DNA of 64,000 nucleotides, taken from Microbacterium sp. SORGH_AS_1204. GTDB taxonomy: Bacteria; Actinomycetota; Actinomycetes; Actinomycetales; Microbacteriaceae. The stretch covers positions 3,224,001-3,288,000 of the forward strand of contig NZ_JAUTBD010000001.1 in the NCBI RefSeq assembly GCF_030818935.1. The letters run 5' to 3'. Of the stretch, positions 25,239-34,265 are shown piece after piece (position 1 is the first letter of the stretch; every line of letters starts with the position of its first letter). The notes beneath the pieces were generated by a model. That model did not search any database and was not told the origin of the DNA. It saw only the letters and a program-made list of their open reading frames with translations. Made by a program: the position numbers and the translations under genes.

Positions 25239-26957
25239 TCAGAGGCCGGCCTCCCTGGTGACACCCTCGGCCGGCGTCGCCCCGCGGGTCCGGCCCCACG
25301 GCATCGGGATGCCGAAGATCCCGCGCTGGTTGGGCTCCTCGACCTCGAGGCCGTAGTGCTCGCCGATGGAGTCGCGCAACTGCGCGCGCTCGGCCTTGTC
25401 GTAGGCCCGCAGCTCGCGGCGGAACGCCACGACCGTCGCCCCGCAGATGGCGAGCAGCACGACGCTGAACGGCAGCGCGATGCTGATCGCGGCGGTCTGC
25501 AGGGCGGTGAGGCCACCCGCCAGCAGCAGGGCGAAGGCGATGAGCGAGGTCGCGAGGGTGAAGAAGATGCGCACCCACCGCTTGGGCTCCTCCTCGCCGC
25601 CCGTGGCGATCATGCCCATCACCAGCGCGCCGGAGTCGGCCGAGGTGACGAAGAAGATCCCGATCAAGATGAGGAACCCGACCGACAGCACGACCGGCCC
25701 GGGCACACCCTGGAGCATTTGGAACAGCGCCGTCGACACGTTGACCGAGCCGTCGGCGCCGACCAAGGACACCGTGCCGGTCAGCTCGCCGTAGATCGCG
25801 GTGCCGCCCAGCACCGTGAACCACAGGATGCCGACGAGCGTGGGCACCAGGATCACTCCGGTGACGAACTCGCGCACCGTGCGTCCGCGCGAGATGCGCG
25901 CGATGAAGATGCCGACGAAGGGTGCCCACGAGATCCACCAGCCCCAGTAGAACGCGGTCCACGCTCCCTGCCAGGCCACCCCCTCTTCGCCCGAGTACGC
26001 GCTCGTGGTGAACGAGAGGCCGACGAAGTTCTGGACGTAATTGCCGATCGACTGCACGACGTCGCGCAGGAGGAACTCGGTGGGACCGGTGAACAGCAGG
26101 TAGAGCATCAGCACACCGGCGAGCACGAGGTTGATGTTCGACAGCCACTTCATGCCCTTGCCGACGCCCGAGAGCACCGAGAACAACACGAAGCCCGTGA
26201 TGATCCCGACGATGATCGCCTCGCTGATCACCGACGGCGACACCACGCCGAGGTAGTCGAGCCCGGCGCTGATCTGGATGACGCCGAGGCCGAGCGAGGT
26301 GGCGACACCGAAGAGCGTCCCCACCAGCGCGGCGACATCGACGGCGTTGCCCCAGGCTCCCTGCACGAGGCGGGCGCCGAGGATCGGTTCCAGCGCCCAC
26401 CGGATCGTGCGGGGACGCTTGCGGCGGTGGAACGCATACGCGAGGGCGAGGCCGATGACGACGTAGATCGACCAGGCGTGCACGCCCCAGTGCAGGAACG
26501 TCTGCGACATGGCCTGCTGCGCCAGCTGGTTCGGCGTCCCCTCGACACCGGGCCGCGGATCGATGAAGTGGCTCAGCGGCTCGCTCACGCCGTAGAAGAC
26601 GAGACCGATGCCCATGCCGGCGGCGAACAGCAGCGAGAACCACGACATCGTCGAGAATTCGGGCTCGTCGTCGTCCTTGCCGAGTTTGATGCCGCCGAAC
26701 CGGCTGAAGCCCATGGTCAGTGCGAAGACCACGAAGAACGCAGCGATCAGCACGTAATACCAGTTGAAGGCGGAGACGATCGTGGTCTGCACCGCCCCGA
26801 ACGTCGCCTCGGCGGCATCCGGGAACACCATCGCGAATGCGATGAAGGCCAGGGCGATGCCGGCCGCGGGCCAGAACACCCACCCGCGGATCGTCTTGTG
26901 ACGACTCCCGAGGTGCGGATCGATGGATGCCGTGGAGTCGCTCGATGCCTCGGTCAT
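25239..26957 (-). CDS. BCCT family betaine/choline/carnitine transporter
   Basis: A 572-residue transporter with about 12 hydrophobic segments and the BCCT core. The glycine-rich stretch AAGMGIGLVFYGVSEPLSHF, FLHWGVHAWSIYVVIGLALA and the Trp-rich TAFYWGWWISWAPFVGIFIA, which forms the aromatic substrate box, are diagnostic. It imports compatible solutes such as glycine betaine with Na+ or H+. The C-terminal tail (RDSIGEHYGLEVEEPNQ) may be regulatory. It starts at ATG 26957, 111 bases from divergent purC. Confidence 0.95.
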   Translation of the reverse strand: MTEASSDSTASIDPHLGSRHKTIRGWVFWPAAGIALAFIAFAMVFPDAAEATFGAVQTTIVSAFNWYYVLIAAFFVVFALTMGFSRFGGIKLGKDDDEPEFSTMSWFSLLFAAGMGIGLVFYGVSEPLSHFIDPRPGVEGTPNQLAQQAMSQTFLHWGVHAWSIYVVIGLALAYAFHRRKRPRTIRWALEPILGARLVQGAWGNAVDVAALVGTLFGVATSLGLGVIQISAGLDYLGVVSPSVISEAIIVGIITGFVLFSVLSGVGKGMKWLSNINLVLAGVLMLYLLFTGPTEFLLRDVVQSIGNYVQNFVGLSFTTSAYSGEEGVAWQGAWTAFYWGWWISWAPFVGIFIARISRGRTVREFVTGVILVPTLVGILWFTVLGGTAIYGELTGTVSLVGADGSVNVSTALFQMLQGVPGPVVLSVGFLILIGIFFVTSADSGALVMGMIATGGEEEPKRWVRIFFTLATSLIAFALLLAGGLTALQTAAISIALPFSVVLLAICGATVVAFRRELRAYDKAERAQLRDSIGEHYGLEVEEPNQRGIFGIPMPWGRTRGATPAEGVTREAGL

Positions 26958-27068
26958 TCCATCGAGGCTACTCAGGGCCGTCGAGCCGCCCCAGGGGCGG
27001 GCGCCCGGCCGGGGCGTGTGACACAATCCGCGCCGGTGCGCGCCCGCCGCACCCGCGATAATGAGCGG

Positions 27069-27998
27069 GTGACCTCCGCTCCCCCGCTCGAGCTTCCCGG
27101 CTGGCGCCACACCTATTCCGGCAAGGTGCGCGACCTGTACGTCCCCGCTGACACGGCCGAGGGCGCGCCCCCCGCGCACCTGCTCGTCGTCGCCAGCGAC
27201 CGTGTCAGCGCCTTCGACCACGTGCTCTCTCCGGGCATCCCCGACAAGGGCGTGCTGCTGACGACGCTGAGCCTGTGGTGGTTCGATCAGCTCGCCGGCG
27301 GCGACGGCGGTCGCTCGATCCCGAACCACCTCGTGCCCGACCACGCCCTCGCCGGCGACGACGCCGTCACGCTGATCCCGGATGCCGTGCAGGGGCGCGC
27401 CATGCTCGTGCGCTCGCTCGACATGCAGCCGATCGAGTGCGTGGTGCGCGGCTACCTCACCGGCTCGGGCTGGGCCGAGTATCGCGCCGAGGGAACGGTG
27501 TGCGGCATCCCCCTCCCCGAGGGCCTGCACGACGGCGACCGCCTGCCGGAGCCCCTGTATACGCCCGCGTTCAAGGCCCCGATGGGCGAGCACGACGAGA
27601 ACATCACGTTCGAGCGGTCGGTCGAGATCGTCGGCGCCGAGACCGCCGCGGCGCTGCGCGACCTCTCGCTCGCGATCTACCGTCGGGCGTCGGCGACCGC
27701 CGAGGCGCACGGACTGATCCTGGCCGACACGAAGTTCGAGTTCGGCTTCGACGCCGACGGCGTGCTGACGCTGGCCGACGAGGTGCTCACCTCGGACTCG
27801 TCGAGGTACTGGGATGCCGACGCCTGGCGCACCGGAACCACCCCCGCTGAACGCATGGCGAGCTTCGACAAGCAGATCGTGCGCAACTGGCTCGCCGAGA
27901 ACTGGGACAAGCAGGGCGAGCCCCCCGCGCTCCCCGATGAGATCGTCGAGCGCACCCGCGACCGCTACGCCGAGCTGTTGCGCCTGCTCACGGCCTGA
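27069..27998 (+). CDS. purC: SAICAR synthase (phosphoribosylaminoimidazole-succinocarboxamide synthase)
   Basis: A 309-residue PurC that joins aspartate to CAIR. Motifs include HTYSGKVRDLYVP, VASDRVSAFDHVLSPGIPDK, CVVRGYLTGSGWAEYRAEGT, FKAPMGEHDENITF, LILADTKFEFGFD and ADEVLTSDSSRYWDAD. The length matches the long actinobacterial form. The GTG at 27069 follows GATAAT (27057-27062) by 6 bases, suggesting a leaderless message. Two hairpin repeats follow the stop. Confidence 0.98.
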   Translation: MTSAPPLELPGWRHTYSGKVRDLYVPADTAEGAPPAHLLVVASDRVSAFDHVLSPGIPDKGVLLTTLSLWWFDQLAGGDGGRSIPNHLVPDHALAGDDAVTLIPDAVQGRAMLVRSLDMQPIECVVRGYLTGSGWAEYRAEGTVCGIPLPEGLHDGDRLPEPLYTPAFKAPMGEHDENITFERSVEIVGAETAAALRDLSLAIYRRASATAEAHGLILADTKFEFGFDADGVLTLADEVLTSDSSRYWDADAWRTGTTPAERMASFDKQIVRNWLAENWDKQGEPPALPDEIVERTRDRYAELLRLLTA

Positions 27999-28003
27999 CC
28001 CCG

Positions 28004-28078
28004 CACCGGCGGAGGCTTCGACAGGCTCAGCCACCGGCCCTCCGCAATCGGTCCCTGAGCCTGTCGAAGGGACCCCCG
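28004..28078. repeat. 75-bp hairpin repeat, copy 1 (GACAGGCTCAG family)
   Basis: CTTCGACAGGCTCAG (28016-28030) pairs perfectly over 15 bp with CTGAGCCTGTCGAAG (28055-28069). The 75-bp segment is exactly duplicated 99 bases downstream. Repeats with this CTTCGACAGGCTCAG core are scattered in intergenic DNA of many actinobacteria. It may act as the purC terminator. Confidence 0.88.
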
Positions 28079-28102
28079 GCCTGAGGCTTCGAAGCGCTCA
28101 GC

Positions 28103-28177
28103 CACCGGCGGAGGCTTCGACAGGCTCAGCCACCGGCCCTCCGCAATCGGTCCCTGAGCCTGTCGAAGGGACCCCCG
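28103..28177. repeat. 75-bp hairpin repeat, copy 2
   Basis: An exact copy of the 28004-28078 segment with stems at 28115-28129 and 28154-28168. Between the copies a degenerate half-copy (CTTCGAAGCGCTCAGCCACC, 28087-28106) is visible. It ends 14 bases before the permease start, partly in its 5' leader, so the hairpin could affect translation. Confidence 0.88.
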
Positions 28178-28191
28178 ACCCAAGGAGACAC

Positions 28192-29529
28192 ATGTTCCGC
28201 TGGAAGCTGCACGGCAACGGGCGCACCGTCGAACCCGGGGCCGTCGTCGCCCCCGGCGAGCGCCTCACCTGGGGTGCCACGGTCGCGATCGGACTCCAGC
28301 ACGTCATCGCGATGTTCGGCGCGACGTTCCTCGTGCCGGTGCTCACCGACTTCCCCGTGTCGACGACGCTGCTGTTCTCGGGCGTCGGCACCCTGCTGTT
28401 CCTGCTGATCACCCAGAACCGCCTCCCCAGCTACCTGGGCTCGTCGTTCGCGTTCATCGCGCCGATCACCGCCGCCACGACCATGGCCGGCACGGGCTCG
28501 GCGCTCGCGGGCATCGTCGCCGTCGGCGTGCTGCTGGCGGCGGTCGGGTTCATCGTGCAGTTCGCCGGCCTCGGCTGGGTCGACAAGGTCATGCCGCCCG
28601 TCGTCGCCGGTGCGATCGTGGCGCTGATCGGTTTCAACCTGGCACCCGTGGCCTGGGCGAGCTTCCAGCTGCAGCCCCTGCCCGCAACGATCACGCTGAT
28701 CGCCGTCATCCTGTTCAGCGTGCTGTTCCGCGGCTTCCTCGGACGCATCTCGATCTTCCTCGGCGTCATCGTCGGCTACATCGCAACCGTGCTCATCCAG
28801 GCCGCGACCGGTGAGACGCTCATCGACTTCGCCGCGGTCGGGGCCGCCCCCTGGCTCGGTCTGCCCGAGTTGCACTTCCCCGACTTCGCGTCGGCGGGCA
28901 CGTGGTCGGTCATCGCGATGTTCCTGCCCGTGGTGCTGGTGCTCGTGGCCGAGAACGTCGGTCACGTGCGCGGAGTCGCCGCGATGACGGATGCCACCGC
29001 CAACCGCTCCACCGGTCGCGCCCTCATCGCCGACGGCGTGGCCACGACGCTCGCGGGCTCGTTCGGCGGCTCGGGCACCACCACGTACGGCGAGAACATC
29101 GGCGTCATGGCGGCCACGCGCGTGTACTCGACCGCCGTGTACTGGGTCGCCGGTCTCACCGCGATCCTGCTCAGCCTCTCGCCCAAGGTCGGCGCGGTGT
29201 TCAACACCATCCCGCCCGGGGTTCTCGGTGGCGTGACGACGGCGCTGTACGGCCTGATCGGCATCATCGGCATCAAGATCTGGGTCGACAACCGCGTGGA
29301 CTTCTCACGCCCGGTCAACCAGTACACCGGCGCCGTATCGCTGGTGATGGCGATCGCCGGCTTCTCGATGCAGTTCGGGCAGTTCCAGCTCGGCGCCATC
29401 GTGCTCGGCTCGGTCGCTGCCCTGGTGATCTACCACCTCGGCAACGCCATCGCCCGCGCCCGCAAGACCGGCGCCGACGACGGCGGCCCGATCCCGGCGG
29501 TGGGGCCGCTCGGCGGCGACCCCGCCTGA
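28192..29529 (+). CDS. Uracil/xanthine permease (NCS2 family)
   Basis: A 445-residue nucleobase symporter with about 14 hydrophobic segments. Family motifs are TWGATVAIGLQHVIAMFGAT in the first helix, LPSYLGSSFAFIAPITAA, VLVAENVGHVRGVAAMTD with the conserved Glu, and GGSGTTTYGENIGVMAATRV, the NCS2 signature in helix 10. It most resembles uracil permeases (UraA/PyrP). AAGGAGA lies 5 bases before ATG 28192. Its place beside purC fits salvage of nucleobases. Confidence 0.95.
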   Translation: MFRWKLHGNGRTVEPGAVVAPGERLTWGATVAIGLQHVIAMFGATFLVPVLTDFPVSTTLLFSGVGTLLFLLITQNRLPSYLGSSFAFIAPITAATTMAGTGSALAGIVAVGVLLAAVGFIVQFAGLGWVDKVMPPVVAGAIVALIGFNLAPVAWASFQLQPLPATITLIAVILFSVLFRGFLGRISIFLGVIVGYIATVLIQAATGETLIDFAAVGAAPWLGLPELHFPDFASAGTWSVIAMFLPVVLVLVAENVGHVRGVAAMTDATANRSTGRALIADGVATTLAGSFGGSGTTTYGENIGVMAATRVYSTAVYWVAGLTAILLSLSPKVGAVFNTIPPGVLGGVTTALYGLIGIIGIKIWVDNRVDFSRPVNQYTGAVSLVMAIAGFSMQFGQFQLGAIVLGSVAALVIYHLGNAIARARKTGADDGGPIPAVGPLGGDPA

Positions 29530-29533
29530 CGCC

Positions 29534-29558
29534 GGGCGCGCCCTCGCGGGGCGCGCCC
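29534..29558 (+). terminator. GC-rich stem-loop after the nucleobase permease
   Basis: GGGCGCGCCC (29534-29543) pairs with the same self-complementary sequence at 29549-29558 around a 5-base loop, 4 bases after the stop. There is no T-tract. The remaining bases 29559-29833 hold no gene that I can support. Confidence 0.68.
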
Positions 29559-29833
29559 GTCACCGCGCGCACCTCGCCGAGGTCGCATCCGTTTGCCGAA
29601 GCCGCACGTGATTGCCGCCGAACGGCTGCGGTCTGGATAATCGGATACGGTCTCGGCGAAGAAAACCGGCGCCGGTCCTTCACGGCATGTCCAGGCCCGA
29701 CTCCGCGTGACGGCGCTCCGCGGGCCCCACCGCCGCCGGGAATCGGGATGCCGCGGACCGACGCCGCGAACACCGTTGCCGTTCCGTTACTTGACACCGT
29801 GGCATCCCAGACCCCACACTGATCTCGGTCGCT

Positions 29834-29870
29834 GATAAATCGTTTTATCGGCAAGGTAAATCGATTATCC
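29834..29870 (+). promoter_or_regulatory. Two LacI-type operators upstream of the LacI gene
   Basis: GATAAATCGTTTTATC (29834-29849) has 6-bp arms GATAAA/TTTATC, and GGTAAATCGATTATCC (29855-29870) is a near-perfect palindrome centred on TCGA. Both share the TAAATCGnTT(T)A pattern and lie 17-53 bases before the start of the LacI gene, whose product is the natural binder. The first also supplies AT-rich promoter DNA. Confidence 0.7.
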
Positions 29871-29886
29871 AACGGAGGGTGGAGCG

Positions 29887-30939
29887 ATGACTCGAGTGCG
29901 TCTCGCCGACGTCGCGAAAGCGGCCGGAGTCTCCCCCGCGACCGTGTCTCTCGTGCTGAACGACGCCGAGTCCCGCATCTCCGACGAGACCAAAGAGCGG
30001 GTCCGCCGCGTCGCCGACGAGGTCGGCTACTCGCCCAACCCGATCGCCCGGAGCCTGCGCACCCGCGTCACCGGCACCATCGGCCTCGTCTCCGACCGCA
30101 TCGCCACGACCCCCTTCGCCGGACGCATGCTCGCCGGGGCCCAGGAGGTCGCCCGCGAGAACGGCCGGCTCGTCATCCTCGTCGACACCGACGGCCATCC
30201 CGAGATCGAGTCCGACGCGATCTCCACCCTCGTCAACCACCGCGTCGACGGCATGGTCTACGCCTCGATGTACCACCGGGTCATGCCGGCACCCGCCGGA
30301 CTCCCCCGCGGCACGGTCTTCCTCGACTGCCGCCCCGAGGGCGGCGGCTACCCGGCCGTCGTACCCGACGACTACGCCGGTGGCCGCGCCGCCACGCAGG
30401 AGCTCGTCGACGCCGGCCACACCCGCATCGCCTACATCGACGACGGCGACGCCGACCGCCCGGTCGCCGCCCAGCTGCGCCTGCAGGGCTACATCGACGT
30501 GCTCGCCGAGGCCGGCGTCGAACCCGACGCCTCGCTGCACGTGTTCGCCGAGACCTCCGCCGCGGGCGGTCAGGGCGCGATCGCCGAACTCATGGCCCTC
30601 CCCGAAGACGAGCGCCCCACCGGCATCTTCGCCTTCAACGACCGCATCGCGGCCGGCGTCGTGATGTGGGCGCACCGCCACGGCATCCGCATTCCCGAAG
30701 ACCTGTCCATCGTCGGCTATGACGACCAGCAGCTGGTCGCGGCAGAGCTCGATCCGCCCCTGACCACCGTCTCGCTCCCCCACGCGGCCATGGGCCGCTG
30801 GGCCATGGAGGTCGCCCTCGGCCTCCGCGAGGCGGACACTGATTCCCCCCACCTCATGGACTGCCCGATCGTCCGTCGGGCTTCCGTCGGCCCTCCCGCG
30901 CCCCTCGGCAGCGCGCGGGAACCCCGGGTCACGGACTGA
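29887..30939 (+). CDS. LacI family regulator of the fructoside-type uptake operon
   Basis: A 350-residue LacI protein. The helix-turn-helix and hinge are RLADVAKAAGVSPATVSLVL, SDETKERVRRVADEVGYSPN and PIARSLRT; the periplasmic-binding-like domain follows, with VVPDDYAGGRAATQELVDAG and FAFNDRIAAGVVMWAHRHGI. It precedes the binding protein gene by 64 bases on the same strand and is followed by a small 7-bp hairpin (30966-30983), so it may lead the operon. Twin palindromes upstream suggest autoregulation. Confidence 0.94.
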   Translation: MTRVRLADVAKAAGVSPATVSLVLNDAESRISDETKERVRRVADEVGYSPNPIARSLRTRVTGTIGLVSDRIATTPFAGRMLAGAQEVARENGRLVILVDTDGHPEIESDAISTLVNHRVDGMVYASMYHRVMPAPAGLPRGTVFLDCRPEGGGYPAVVPDDYAGGRAATQELVDAGHTRIAYIDDGDADRPVAAQLRLQGYIDVLAEAGVEPDASLHVFAETSAAGGQGAIAELMALPEDERPTGIFAFNDRIAAGVVMWAHRHGIRIPEDLSIVGYDDQQLVAAELDPPLTTVSLPHAAMGRWAMEVALGLREADTDSPHLMDCPIVRRASVGPPAPLGSAREPRVTD

Positions 30940-31003
30940 CGCCGCACCCCGCGGCCCCCCTCTATGGCGACAGCGATGTCGCCGCCCACTCGAAAGGAAC
31001 CCG

Positions 31004-32296
31004 ATGAAGAAGTCCTTCATCCCGCTCGCCGCGACCGGTGTCGTCGCAGCGCTCGCGCTGACCGGCTGCGGCCAGGCAGGGCAAGGTGGCGCGACGACCG
31101 AAGACGGTCGGACCGTGCTCACCATGTGGACCCACTCGGCCGGCAACCCCGCCGAGCTCGCGGTCTACGAGCAGATCATCGAAGACTTCAACGCCTCGCA
31201 GGAGAAGTACGAGGTCAAGACCGAGTCGTTCCCGCAGGGCGCGTACAACGACGCGATCGTCGCGGCGGCGGCCTCGGGCGACCTGCCGTGCCTGCTCGAC
31301 CTCGACGGCCCGATCATGCCCAACTGGGCGTGGGCCAACTACCTGCAGCCGCTGAACATCTCCAGCGACATCACCGACAAGCTCCTCCCCACCGCAGTCG
31401 GAAAGTACAACGACGAGATCTACTCGGCCGGCTACTGGGATGCCGCGCTCGGCATCTTCGCCCGCAAGTCGGTGCTCGACGCCAACGGCATCCGCATCCC
31501 CACCATCGAGCAGCCCTGGACCGCCGCCGAATTCGACACGGCGCTGGCGACCCTGAAGGCCGCCGGCTACGACACCCCCATCGACCTCGGCGCCGAGGAC
31601 AAGGGCGAGTGGTGGCCCTACGCCTACTCGCCGTTCCTGCAGAGCTTCGGCGGCGACCTCATCGACCGCGACACCATGCTGTCGGCCGACGGCGCGCTGA
31701 ACGGCCCGGATGCCGTGAAGTGGGGCACCTGGTTCCAGGACCTGTTCAAGAAGGGCTACGCCAACAGCGGCGGCACCGTGGGCAACCAGGAGTTCGTCGA
31801 CGGTGAGGTCGCGCTCAGCTACACCGGTGTGTGGAACGGTCTCGCGTCGGTGGATGCCGTCGGCGACGACCTGCTGATCCTCCCGCCGCCGGACCTCGGC
31901 AACGGCCCCAAGATCGGTGGCGGTTCGTGGCAGTGGGGCATCTCGGCCTCGTGCAGCGACCCCGAGGGCGCGCGCGAGTACCTGGAGTTCAGCTTCGACG
32001 ACAAGTACATCACCCAGTTCGCCGACGAGCAGCTCGTAATCCCCGCCACCGAGGCGGCCACCGAGGCGTCGAAGTACTTCAACTCCACCGACGGCGCCCT
32101 GCGTGCGTTCGCGGAGTTCTCGAAGGAATACGCGGTGCTTCGTCCCGAGACCCCCGCCTACGCGGTGATCTCGACCACGTTCGAGACGGCGGCCAAAGAC
32201 ATCATGAACGGCGCCGACGTGCAGTCGGCTCTGGATGCCGCGGTCACCGAGATCGACACCAACATCGAGTCCAACGACGGCTACGGCGCGAAGTAA
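31004..32296 (+). CDS. Sugar ABC transporter substrate-binding lipoprotein (CUT1)
   Basis: A 430-residue family 1 binding protein. The signal ends in the lipobox LTGC with Cys22, so it is anchored to the outer face of the membrane. VLTMWTHSAGNPAELAVYEQ opens the mature domain; SYTGVWNGLASVDAVGDDLL and GGGSWQWGISASCSDPEGAR are typical later segments. AAGGAA lies 6 bases before ATG 31004. From the operon, the ligand is probably a fructose-containing oligosaccharide, but that rests on the downstream kinase and hydrolase. Confidence 0.94.
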   Translation: MKKSFIPLAATGVVAALALTGCGQAGQGGATTEDGRTVLTMWTHSAGNPAELAVYEQIIEDFNASQEKYEVKTESFPQGAYNDAIVAAAASGDLPCLLDLDGPIMPNWAWANYLQPLNISSDITDKLLPTAVGKYNDEIYSAGYWDAALGIFARKSVLDANGIRIPTIEQPWTAAEFDTALATLKAAGYDTPIDLGAEDKGEWWPYAYSPFLQSFGGDLIDRDTMLSADGALNGPDAVKWGTWFQDLFKKGYANSGGTVGNQEFVDGEVALSYTGVWNGLASVDAVGDDLLILPPPDLGNGPKIGGGSWQWGISASCSDPEGAREYLEFSFDDKYITQFADEQLVIPATEAATEASKYFNSTDGALRAFAEFSKEYAVLRPETPAYAVISTTFETAAKDIMNGADVQSALDAAVTEIDTNIESNDGYGAK

Positions 32297-32307
32297 CGCC
32301 GCGCCCA

Positions 32308-32338
32308 GCGGTGGGGGCCCCTCCCGGGCCCCCACCGC
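32308..32338 (+). terminator. 13-bp perfect stem-loop after the binding protein gene
   Basis: GCGGTGGGGGCCC (32308-32320) pairs with GGGCCCCCACCGC (32326-32338) around a 5-base loop. It lies between the binding protein and the first permease, where such hairpins commonly protect or attenuate mRNA so that the binding protein is made in excess. Confidence 0.75.
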
Positions 32339-32359
32339 GACCCGCGAAAGAAGAACCTG

Positions 32360-33301
32360 ATGACCGTGTCTCCTCCGGTCGCCGCGGCGAAGCAGCCGCG
32401 CCGATCCCTCAGCCGCTTCCGCTCCTCCCGCGGACGCGAGACGTGGGCGGGCCTGGCGATGATGGCCCCCGCAGCCCTCCTGCTCCTGCTCTTCCTGATC
32501 GTCCCGGTGCTGCTGGCCTTCACGCTGTCGTTCACCAACGCCCGCCTGATCTCGCCGAACCCGCCGCGCTTCGTCGGACTCGACAACTTCTTCCGGGCCT
32601 TCACCGCCGACCCGGTGTTCCTGCAGTCTGCGCTGAACACCTTCCTGTTCGCGCTGGTCGTGGTCCCCGTCCAGGCGGGCCTCGGTCTGCTGCTCGCGGT
32701 GCTGGTGAACCAGCGACTGCGGGGAACCACGTTCTTCCGCGTCGTCTTCTTCATCCCCGTCGTCACCTCGATCGTCGTCGTGTCGATCCTGTGGCGCTTC
32801 ATGTACCAGAGCGACGGCCTCATCAACTCGATGATCGACACGCTCACCTTCGGCGCGCTGCAGGGCGCCGACTGGCTGAACGACCCGAGCACGGCGCTGC
32901 CCGCCATCATCGTGCTCTCGATCTGGCAGGCCGTCGGCTTCCACATGATCATCTGGCTCGCGGGCCTCCAGACCATCCCCGAAGAGCTCTACGAGGCCGC
33001 CCGCATGGACGGCGCGAGCCGCTGGCGTCAGTTCACCAACGTCACGTGGCCGGGCCTGCGCCCCACCATGGTGTTCGTCCTCGTCACGATCACCATCGCC
33101 GCCCTCGGCCTGTTCGTGCAGGTCGACGTGATGACCCAGGGCGGTCCCCTGAACTCGACGTCGACCGTCGTGTTCCACGCCGTGCGCAAGGGCTACGAGC
33201 AGCAGGAGATCGGCTACGCCGCCTCCATCTCGCTGCTGTTCTTCGTCGCCGTGCTCATCATCGCGCTCATCCAGCGCTGGTTGACCCGAGAGAAGAACTG
33301 A
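32360..33301 (+). CDS. Sugar ABC transporter permease (MalF type)
   Basis: A 313-residue CUT1 permease with six hydrophobic segments. TWAGLAMMAPAALLLLLFLI-like first helix (about residues 28-50) and the cytoplasmic EAA loop EELYEAARMDGASRWRQFTN, which contacts the ATPase, are present. A basic Arg-rich N-terminus precedes. It lies 63 bases after the binding protein and one base before the second permease. No ATPase gene is in the operon. Confidence 0.95.
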   Translation: MTVSPPVAAAKQPRRSLSRFRSSRGRETWAGLAMMAPAALLLLLFLIVPVLLAFTLSFTNARLISPNPPRFVGLDNFFRAFTADPVFLQSALNTFLFALVVVPVQAGLGLLLAVLVNQRLRGTTFFRVVFFIPVVTSIVVVSILWRFMYQSDGLINSMIDTLTFGALQGADWLNDPSTALPAIIVLSIWQAVGFHMIIWLAGLQTIPEELYEAARMDGASRWRQFTNVTWPGLRPTMVFVLVTITIAALGLFVQVDVMTQGGPLNSTSTVVFHAVRKGYEQQEIGYAASISLLFFVAVLIIALIQRWLTREKN

Positions 33302-33302
33302 C

Positions 33303-34265
33303 ATGACCAGCACCCTCGAGCGCCCCGGAGGCGCCTCCCGCGTCGCGCGCCCCGCACGTCAGACCTCGTCCGGCCGCACGCGCACCCGCTCGTCGGAGGG
33401 CCGCAACGGCCGCATCCTCACGTACGTGTCGATGTCGATCCTCGCGGTGTTCTTCCTCTTCCCGCTGGTGTTCATGTTCGTCTCGAGCCTCAAGCCCGAC
33501 GCGCAGATCCTCCGCGACATCAACTCGCCCGCGGCGTTCCTGCCCACCGGCGAGATCAGCCTCGACAACTACTTCGGCGTCTTCGACCGCGTGCCGGTGG
33601 CGCAGTTCCTGTTCAACTCGATCCTCGTCACGGTGCTCACCGTGGGGCTCGGTCTGATCGTGAACTCGCTCGCCGGTTTCGCCCTCTCCCGCCTGCGGTG
33701 GAAGGGTCGGGTCGTCGTGCTCGCCCTCATCATCGCGACCCTCATCGTGCCGTTCGAGACGATCGCCGTACCCATGGTCTACTGGGTCAACCAGCTGCCG
33801 ACCCTCGTCATGGAGGGCGGCGTGCTGAAGTACGACTTCGGTTGGCTGAACACATACGAGGTGCAGATCGTGCCGTTCATCGCGAACGCCTTCTCGATCT
33901 TCCTGTTCGCGCAGTACTTCTCCACCATCCCGCAGTCCCTCGACGAGGCGGCGCGCATCGACGGGGCGAGCTGGTTCACGATCTACCGCCGCATCATCGT
34001 GCCCCTGTCGGGCCCCGCCTTCGCGACGGTGGCGATCCTGACCTTCCTGCCCGCGTGGAACCAGTACCTCTGGCCCCTCATGGTCGTGCAGAAGGAGGAG
34101 CTGCGACCCGTCATGGTCGGCATGCAGTACTTCTTCCAGCTCAACACCGCGTGGGGTGAGGTCATGGCCTACACCTCGCTCATCACCCTGCCCGTGCTGA
34201 TCGTGTTCCTGGTGTTCCAGCGCGCATTCGTCAGCAGCATCGCCGCATCGGGGGTCAAGGGATGA
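33303..34265 (+). CDS. Sugar ABC transporter permease (MalG type)
   Basis: A 320-residue partner permease with six hydrophobic segments after a 35-residue polar N-terminus. The EAA loop QSLDEAARIDGASWFTIYRR is intact, and the C-terminus ends VSSIAASGVKG, the usual MalG-type tail. ATG 33303 begins one base after the previous stop. The 3' end overlaps the kinase start by 4 bases (ATGA). Confidence 0.95.
   Translation: MTSTLERPGGASRVARPARQTSSGRTRTRSSEGRNGRILTYVSMSILAVFFLFPLVFMFVSSLKPDAQILRDINSPAAFLPTGEISLDNYFGVFDRVPVAQFLFNSILVTVLTVGLGLIVNSLAGFALSRLRWKGRVVVLALIIATLIVPFETIAVPMVYWVNQLPTLVMEGGVLKYDFGWLNTYEVQIVPFIANAFSIFLFAQYFSTIPQSLDEAARIDGASWFTIYRRIIVPLSGPAFATVAILTFLPAWNQYLWPLMVVQKEELRPVMVGMQYFFQLNTAWGEVMAYTSLITLPVLIVFLVFQRAFVSSIAASGVKG

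Noticed and set aside
24900..27068. Very long plus-strand open frame opposite the BCCT gene
   Set aside because: The translation is Asp/His/Arg-rich low-complexity with no domain, and the minus strand encodes a clear BCCT transporter; in high-GC DNA antisense frames stay open by chance.
30962..33313. 783-residue minus-strand open frame opposite the sugar ABC operon
   Set aside because: It is antisense to a binding protein and a permease with clear motifs; the translation is Arg/Gly/Glu repeats.
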